A DNA stretch of 64,000 nt, taken from contig CM057171.1 of assembly GCA_029962745.1 (NCBI GenBank), positions 19,865,034 through 19,929,033 on the forward strand. The letters are read 5' to 3'. This document shows, piece by piece, positions 57,571 to 64,000 of this stretch. Every line of letters starts with the position of its first letter. Position 1 is the first letter of the stretch. The notes beneath the pieces are model-generated. The model was not told where the DNA came from. It saw nothing but the letters and a program-made list of their open reading frames with translations, and made no database searches. This DNA is from Echinometra lucunter. Lineage: Eukaryota > Echinodermata > Echinoidea > Camarodonta > Echinometridae. The translations under genes were made by a program, and so were the position numbers.

Positions 57571-57651
57571 GTCTGCCAGAAGGGCGTTAACTCCCGGTCA
57601 CACCGTACACTTCACGTAGAGAGCGCTCAAGCTAACGCCCTTCTGCCAGAC
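57571..57651. repeat. 19-bp perfect inverted repeat
   Basis: GTCTGCCAGAAGGGCGTTA at 57571-57589 and its exact inverse at 57633-57651, with a 43-bp loop. It lies about 100 bp upstream of the FLYWCH-MULE start codon. Confidence 0.85.
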
Positions 57652-58204
57652 ACAAACATTGAAATTGGAGCTCGCGCATGCTACCCTTCGCTTTCTGCCA
57701 GCTGCATGACGAACTTTTCTCATCATGTATTCACCGTATTCTAGGAAAATACGCTTGAAGTTGATAATTTGTTGACCTGAGCATTGCGACAACGGTCACA
57801 AGTTCACGCTAAAGTGATTCATAAATATTCATGAGGTTGCATCCAGAGTGACTGTTCTCTTCACACCGCTATAGGAAAAACTGGCTCGTTGGAAGGTTAT
57901 AATGGACAAATTAAAAAAACAAAAACAATAACAGAAAAACAAAACAAACTAACTAACAAAAAACTGCTGGGAAGAGACGGAGAGTCCGAGTGGATAATCT
58001 CCTAGTCGAGTAGACGTGTGAGATGAGTTGATTTTGAATCAATGCAGTGCAAAATTCAGAGACGTAACTTTAACATACTGTTTATAAAATTTGTCTGGTT
58101 TTAGAAAAGTATTCATCCATTTATTTGGAGTGTCGGTTTTAAAAATTGATTGAATAAACTAAAGTGATGAATACAACAAAGGAGACAAACAAAGCAAAAC
58201 AAAA

Positions 58205-58301
58205 ATGCCGAATAATAATGACTTAAATGATAGTAATAATAATAATAATGATAGTAATAATGATAAAAACAACAATAATAATATAAATGTCACTACTACT
58301 T

Positions 58302-58349
<48 letters not shown>

Positions 58350-58420
58350 ACTACTTCTACTACTACTACTACGACTACGACTACGAATACGACTACTACT
58401 ACTACTACGACTTCTAATTC
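58205..58420. repeat. AAT/GAT and (CTA)n microsatellites
   Basis: AATAATGAT-type repeats to about 58290 followed by a long CTA/ACT run with CGA interruptions. Confidence 0.9.
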
Positions 58421-58475
58421 TACTGCTGCTGATATCATGATAACAGAATAGTAACAACAACAATAAAAATGGGTT

Positions 58476-58590
58476 TTAGGACAACTCCCCGAGAGGACTA
58501 CTCCTCCGGAGGGCGACTCCCCCATGACAACTCCCCCATGAAAACTCCCCCGAAGGACCATTCCCCCGAGGACAGGCTTCCCGGAGGAAA
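58476..58590. repeat. GACAACTCCCCCATGA phrase array
   Basis: Seven or eight variants of GACAACTCCCCCATGA at about 14-17-bp spacing. Confidence 0.7.
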
Positions 58591-58889
58591 ACTGATTTAA
58601 ACCGGCACTTCTATTTGAGTGACAAATTAATGTACGTTCTTTTCTTTAGAACTTACACCTTCTTGTTCTTCTTATTTTTCTGTTTAAATGAAAAAAAAAA
58701 ATGCTAAGATAGGATTGCCCATAATAAAGGTTCAATGTTCCAGGTGTATGTATTTCCATAATATTTCCAGTTTTCTTGTTAAACATAAAATGCACAAGAT
58801 CATGAAGCAGAATTACCATAAAAATAAACGTTAAATGAGTAGAGTTAATGATTAAGTATTGTCAGTAAAATAAGGCAACGTAAGTTCAT

Positions 58890-59700
58890 ACTGTAAGTAG
58901 CGGAAACACCCCCTCCCTGCACCCTCCCCCCACCCCCTAGAGAGCCGTTTCGTGCGCTCAGCAAGTGTTTCGCACGATTCGCATGCTAACCCCCGCCCCC
59001 TAAAATGAAATCCTAGCAACGCCACTGATTCTAAATTTAGTTACTGGGAATTATTTGGCTCTCTCCCCCCCCCCCGATCACAGTCAGAGAATGTAAGAGG
59101 AGCGGGAGCAGACAAGGAGCAATTCGAAGAAAACGTCGGAGCTTCCGTGCTTTGCGCGGGAGGGGGAAAACTCCCCCTTATAGGGAGCGCCTTTCGCGCG
59201 CTCAGTATTAAGTGTTTCGCCACTTCGCGTGCTCACTACCGCCCCCTAAAATGAAATCCTTCTGGACTTAGTTACCGGGAAATATTTTGGCTCTACCCCA
59301 CCCCCCCCCCCCCCCCGAAAACAGAGGACGTATTAAGATGAGCGGGAGCAGACAAGGAACGATACACAGGAAGTCGGAGCTTCCACGCTTCTCGCGGGGG
59401 ACACTCCCCCTCCCTGCACCCCCCCCCCCAAGGGAGCGTGCTTCCCGTGCTCACTACCGCCCCTAAACTGAAATCCTAGCTACGTCACTAATTCTAGACG
59501 GAGTTACCGGGAAATATTTGGCTCTGCCCCCTCCCCCCTCTGATAACAGGCATACGCCGCTGCAACGAGGCGCCTTAAACCACTCGGCACCTGATGAAGG
59601 AAAAAAAAAAAAAAAAAAAAAAGTCGGTCTCGCGGGCCTTCGGTCTCGCGGGCCTTCGGCCTCGCGGGCCTTCGGTCAAGTGGTCGGACCCCATTAGAAT
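58890..59700 (-). repeat. Right arm of the large inverted-repeat structure
   Basis: The left-arm modules in reverse order and orientation: ~250-bp units with CCTAGCAACGCCACTGATTC and AACGTCGGAGCTTC, then CGCTGCAACGAGGCGCCTTA, a poly-A run and the 16-bp unit as GGCCTTCGGTCTCGCG (about four copies). Confidence 0.8.
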
Positions 59701-59805
59701 TCTCCTCAACATTAATGGAGGACCACGCAGTTACCATAGTCCCAGCAATTATCAGCTCCCCCTTTTAAAATGTGGTGGAGATGGACAAATATGGGTATAA
59801 CTTAC

Positions 59806-59880
59806 TGTCCATTGATGGAAGCACAAGAGCCTTCATCGGTAAACTAGAGTGATTGCACTTGAATATGGCATTAATAGAAC
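59806..59880 (-). CDS. Candidate 5' exon of gene B (weak)
   Basis: On the minus strand a good acceptor (TTTATTTCAG) and a strong donor (GTAAGT) frame 75 nt in phase 1 to 1, encoding GSINAIFKCNHSSLPMKALV and LPSMD. Phase fits splicing to gene B exon 45840-45745. Resemblance to gene A exon 3 is too weak to prove it. The same frame stays open upstream to a methionine near 59980. Confidence 0.22.
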
Positions 59881-60097
59881 CTGAAATAAAGATCCTGAAA
59901 AAAACCTTATTTACAAGAGCATTTCTTCTTTTTTCCAAAATGAACTCCAGCGTAACATACATGTCATGAAGAGTAAACATAATTGAAATGAACATAGTTA
60001 GCTTGTTAGGAAAAGGGCCTAACTGGATGGACAGCCACAAATTAATTTTCTTGATTCTGATTTCGGTTTGCATATATATAGGACAAACGGAGGGGGG
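59881..60097. other. No gene recognised
   Basis: AT-rich, with the open minus-strand frame mentioned for the candidate exon but no other signal. A G run at 60092-60104 marks the start of the next element. Confidence 0.4.
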
Positions 60098-62463
60098 GGG
60101 GGGGTTCACAAAGAGTTAAGTTTGACGAGTTACATCCGACAAATTTCTGTCCTTTATATTTCTGTCTTTGAAATATTTTTATTTATCTATGCAAATTCAA
60201 GAATATTAGACAAAACTTTGAATCTTTTAAGAAACATATGAAAACCCCAAAAGAGACAGAGTATCATGTGACCGAGAAGAAAGGAAAACTCCATATCCAC
60301 TTTGAGAAATGGAAATTTGATTTGTAAATTTTTGTGAAGACTGTTATGATCATATACTGTATTTGTTAGGGTGAAAGTGTTCAGATGCTATCAACTACAG
60401 TAGATTATTTTGTAATAACTACCACATTTATATTGTATGAGATGATAACTGCTTTTTTTATTTATCTTTTTATTTTTGATATTGTTATTCATTCCTGTTA
60501 TTTCCTTTTATTTTGTTTGTATTTTAATTGCTTCTTAATTTGCTTTGTGTGTATGAAAATCAATAAAACATACGAATTTTTTTTTAAAGAGTTAAGTTTG
60601 ACTTAAGCAACGTTCCCACTTAGCCGAATTGGAGTCTCGAGTTGTGGCCAGCTGTCGCGAGCTTTAACTCGCGTCAACTCGCGTCACCTCGCATGAAATT
60701 TACTAATGTTATGAGGTATGCACAAGTGATCTTACGTCCCTACATCGAGTTTACTTCGATAGCTGTACCGATCTATCAACGAGTAATCAAGACCTCGTTA
60801 CGAGTGTCAAGAGCTTTCTACGAGTTTCCGATATACGACCAAAGAAGCTGAAAATGCATATTTTTTGGGGGGGGAGGGACGCTTGAATAAATTCAATTCA
60901 ATTCATTTCCATTTCCAATAAAAGCAATAAAAAATCAAACATAATTATGAGTCATTGTACAATAATCTAATGACTTGAATTATAAAACAAAGAATATACA
61001 CAGCGTAACTATGTTTGGGTTTCATTTTTTTTAAGAAAACGTCGTATGGAAATCCAGGAGGGATCCCGTGAAAAGAAGGGCTTGTAATGTGGATCCCACA
61101 GATAATTTAAACATAGCTTATAATTTTAAAAGCATACGAATAAAATTATATCTACAAAAGACAGTACGAAAAGTTTAGCTTTTCCATTTTATTTCAGTTT
61201 TGTTGTATATACAGTGGCAAATTGTAGATTCGCAATTTAAAGAGTTAGGTGTTACGACTATTATCTCAGTTGCAAAAGCGAAAAGAACAAAGAAGAATGA
61301 CGTAAGAAAAGAAAATCAAAATATATAAACTGTACAAAAGCATTAGAAAACGGAGGAATAGGGTATCAGTATGGGAGTGGGCTTTAAAAGGATTATTTTG
61401 CTTAACATTTTTTTTCTATTCCATTTAACTTATCTCCACATGAAATGCTAATTTTTGGAAGGTCTCGTCTCCAAAGAAAAGGTGCCCAGGACCAAAATCC
61501 AAGATAGCCCTGAAAAGCACATTTTTGCCATAACTCTGCATCATCTGAGTTTTTTTTTTTTTTTTTTTTTTTTTTACTTGATTTGATGTCATATCCTATG
61601 TTGATGGGTAAGGTCATTTGTTTATACAACAAGAAGTACCGTTAAACCTGTAGAATTGACCCTATTTGCATCGGGGGGGGATTTTGAGGCTCCGGCCTTT
61701 AGACAATTTTCGCCGCGCAATTTGATCCACTACATTATTTTCACACCACGCCACTTTCTGACTTTTTCCTTTCAAGTCTTGTGCATTAGTGTTTATACCA
61801 AGTTTATGAAAATCGTTGTACCGTTTAAACCGAGTCATGTAATCTTCATCTCAGCCCCAAACTTAGAAAATCTTAGTTTTTTGTACAAAACGAATGGAAA
61901 ACTGCATTTCCTTTCTCCTTTATCATCAGAAACTTTACCTTTAAGCTGTTATTATACCGCTTATTCTAACCGAGCAGTGGTCCATTAAATACCCCGAAAC
62001 AGCAAACTTAAAAATAAATAAATAAAAAAGTTGAAAGTCAAAAACATACACAAGATATTCATAAGCAAAAGAATACATAAGAATTGAAAACATTTTCTTT
62101 TTTTCTTTCTTTCTCATATTTGTTTATGTCCATGTTTTGATCCAAGTTTTCCTGCGATACCTGTCTCAGAAATTTTGCACAGACCTCTAAAATCGCGTCA
62201 AGAATACAAATCAATCATTATTTTATGTGAATCTCTATTTTTTTCATTTGATATTCTCAAATACATATTTCGAGTGATAATTAAGTTTTAAAAGTTTACT
62301 GGGATGAAAGTTCTTTTGTAAATGTAATAAATATTATTAGGAAAGAAAAATGAAAGTGATTTCAATGCTGATGTATTCTATTGTTTTAATTGATACCTTA
62401 TGTATATTTTGTTTTTAAACTTGAATCTTGTTATTGTTTCATGAAGTTTGTTGTTCCAGGGTA

Positions 62464-62580
62464 CACACCAAGAAATTAGGGTGTAGATCACCGGTACAAT
62501 AGCAGCATCTTATAGGGTGCTATTATACCAGCGGTCTGTACCCCTAAGGGTGCAGACTTGCACCCTAATTTCTTAGTGTG
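62464..62580. mobile_element. 117-bp MITE with TA flanks
   Basis: CACACCAAGAAATTAGGGTG faces CACCCTAATTTCTTAGTGTG, with TA on both sides (62462-62463, 62581-62582). Consistent with a Tc1/mariner-type MITE. Nested in the 2.8-kb element. Confidence 0.75.
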
Positions 62581-62747
62581 TATTGTCTGGACCACAACTG
62601 GATTAGAATAGGTGATAATAACAGCTTAACCATGTTAACAGAAAATCTTTTTCTTTTCTTTTTTTTAATTAAGAGGGTACCATGTCACTTTTAACGGTGA
62701 TTGACTGGGAGTTGATAATACAGACCGCCCATCCTATCCAGTATCCT

Positions 62748-62772
62748 CCCCCCCCCCCCCCCCCCCCCCCCC
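62748..62772. repeat. 25-base C run
   Basis: Uninterrupted C tract; exact length uncertain. Confidence 0.9.
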
Positions 62773-63622
62773 TCCGATCGACACCCATGAGCCGAGGCGA
62801 TAGCCTATAGTTGGTTGTATAAGCACATGCGTTTAAAGTTGAATATAAAATATGCTCTTCTAAAAAATTATCTTTAAAAATTCTTCTAGAAGAATGAAAA
62901 TAACTGTGCTTCTAATAGGCCAGCGGACAAACTATGGTGCGCTCGCCATGCTCGCCATGCACTCTGCTAGATCGATGGAAACTCGCCGTACTCGAGCTAA
63001 AGTCGCGCTAATCTCGTGGGCAACTCAGCATGACTCGCAGCACAATCGCCGTGCTCGCACTCGACTCTTGGATGCTCAAGTAGCACTCGCGTATCCTCGA
63101 AGGTGGCGAGTTATTACGAGTTATAAAGAGTGCCTTGCGAGCTTGCTAAGAGTGATGCGAGTATAATTACGAGTTTAAGCGAGTTTAAGCGAGTTCAGCT
63201 CGAGTCACGAGGAGTCTGTATAAATTTTTTAAACTGTTCAAACATTTTGGAACTGCTCGCGACTTCAGGAAGAGCAGCGCGGAGCTGCAACGAGTTAGGC
63301 CTAGCCGTGCCGAGTTGTCGCGAGTTATCCCGAGTCACAAGAAGAGTTTTACGCGAGTTATTGCGAGTACCTCTTTCAGGCAACTCGCAAAAACTCGCCA
63401 TAACTAGCCAATATAACTCGGCTAAGTGGGAACCTTACATTAGAGTCGTGCTTAAGCGCCAATGCGCATCCGGTATTTAACGCGTAATCTCATTGATAGA
63501 CTTTTCAATAGCACGCGTCCCCTGCTATGATTCTGACCAATGCGGTGATGCGTAATATGCAGCACACAAGTAGGAATTTAAGTGCGACTTTAGTCAAACT
63601 TAAATCTTTGTGAAACACCCCC

Positions 63623-64000
63623 CTGGTACATATTTTGAGAAGATTATGTGACTAGAGATGAAAGGTTTATGTCCACGTCCCAGTTGCCCTTATGCCCAGA
63701 GTAATGTATCTGTAAGCCTGAGCTCTTTGATAAATTGTTTGTACGTGGAAATGTTCTGTGTAAAAAGTGTTCATAATCTTTAAAAGGTACCAATCAGATT
63801 TAGAAGGATAAGAAAGGAAACTTCCAGTCAAACGGTACATATAAAATTCATCATGTTAATAACACAATCAATCAGAATTCTTTTCGTAAATGCATGGTTA
63901 AGGAGTAGATAAAAAATAAATTTTAACCATTTTTGATAGACCTGGGCCCGGACCAAAACTCAAACTTTACTTCAGTGAGCACCACTGACTAAAGGAGTGC
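63623..64000. other. No feature recognised
   Basis: AT-rich sequence with no exon, array or inverted repeat that I can support. Confidence 0.4.

Larger units (their letters stand above)
60612..63433. mobile_element. 2.8-kb DNA element with CGAGTT-rich subterminal arrays
   Basis: GTTCCCACTTAGCCGA on the left faces TCGGCTAAGTGGGAAC on the right (16-bp perfect inverted repeat). Subterminal regions (60630-60790 and about 62930-63420) repeat CGAGTT/CTCGCG-type phrases. No transposase frame. No clear target duplication was found. Confidence 0.75.
60098..63622. mobile_element. Outer MITE-type element split by insertions
   Basis: TTCACAAAGAGTTAAGTTTG near 60105 faces CAAACTTAAATCTTTGTGAA near 63595. 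An internal second copy of AGAGTTAAGTTTGACTTAAG lies at 60588-60607, next to the inserted element. Confidence 0.5.

Noticed and set aside
60612..63433. Target-site duplication for the CGAGTT element
   Set aside because: CTTAAGCAA on the left and CTTACATTA on the right agree in only some positions, so no duplication is claimed.

Overview
This is eukaryotic, intron-rich, AT-rich DNA full of transposable elements, most likely from a marine deuterostome. I favour an echinoderm of the sea-urchin type, from the mix of tRNA-derived SINEs with (ATT)n tails, many palindromic MITEs, foldback elements with array-built arms, G/C homopolymer runs and FLYWCH-MULE genes. The species is inference. A 500-base run of N lies at 14871-15370.

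Two host genes can be reconstructed exon by exon. Gene A (+, 1533-18457, 10 exons, 435 residues) encodes a secreted protein: signal peptide, a short unknown segment, a degenerate EGF domain, two calcium-binding-type EGF domains and one YWTD (LDL-receptor class B) propeller ending at the stop codon. Gene B (-, 45840 down to 29838, seven firm exons) is a paralogue with matching exon phases. The genes face each other tail to tail about 11.4 kb apart. The 5' end of gene B is uncertain; a weak candidate exon lies at 59806-59880.

A third spliced gene (-, 57474 down to 49815, four exons, 472 residues) encodes a FLYWCH zinc-finger plus MULE (Mutator-like) transposase with no frame breaks. It sits between long, oppositely oriented repeat arms (45951-46990 and 58890-59700), with a second inverted pair of phrase arrays inside (48110-48830 and 54360-55430). 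The layout resembles a foldback element with its own transposase.

The rest is mostly mobile DNA. The clearest case is a 7.35-kb foldback element at 7473-14819 in intron 7 of gene A, with 97-bp terminal inverted repeats and a perfect 9-bp target duplication. Its core is a large palindrome of nine ~390-bp units, each with nuclear-receptor-type AGGTCA half-sites. Others are two degraded LINEs (23890-27061, -; 31595-33670, +), three hAT-type elements with exact 8-bp duplications, a TTAA-flanked element, a TTA-flanked MITE, a 2.8-kb element built of CGAGTT-like phrases, three tRNA-derived SINE copies and several degenerate short-phrase arrays that often occur as inverted pairs. No rRNA gene, intact tRNA gene, CRISPR array or bacterial operon was seen.
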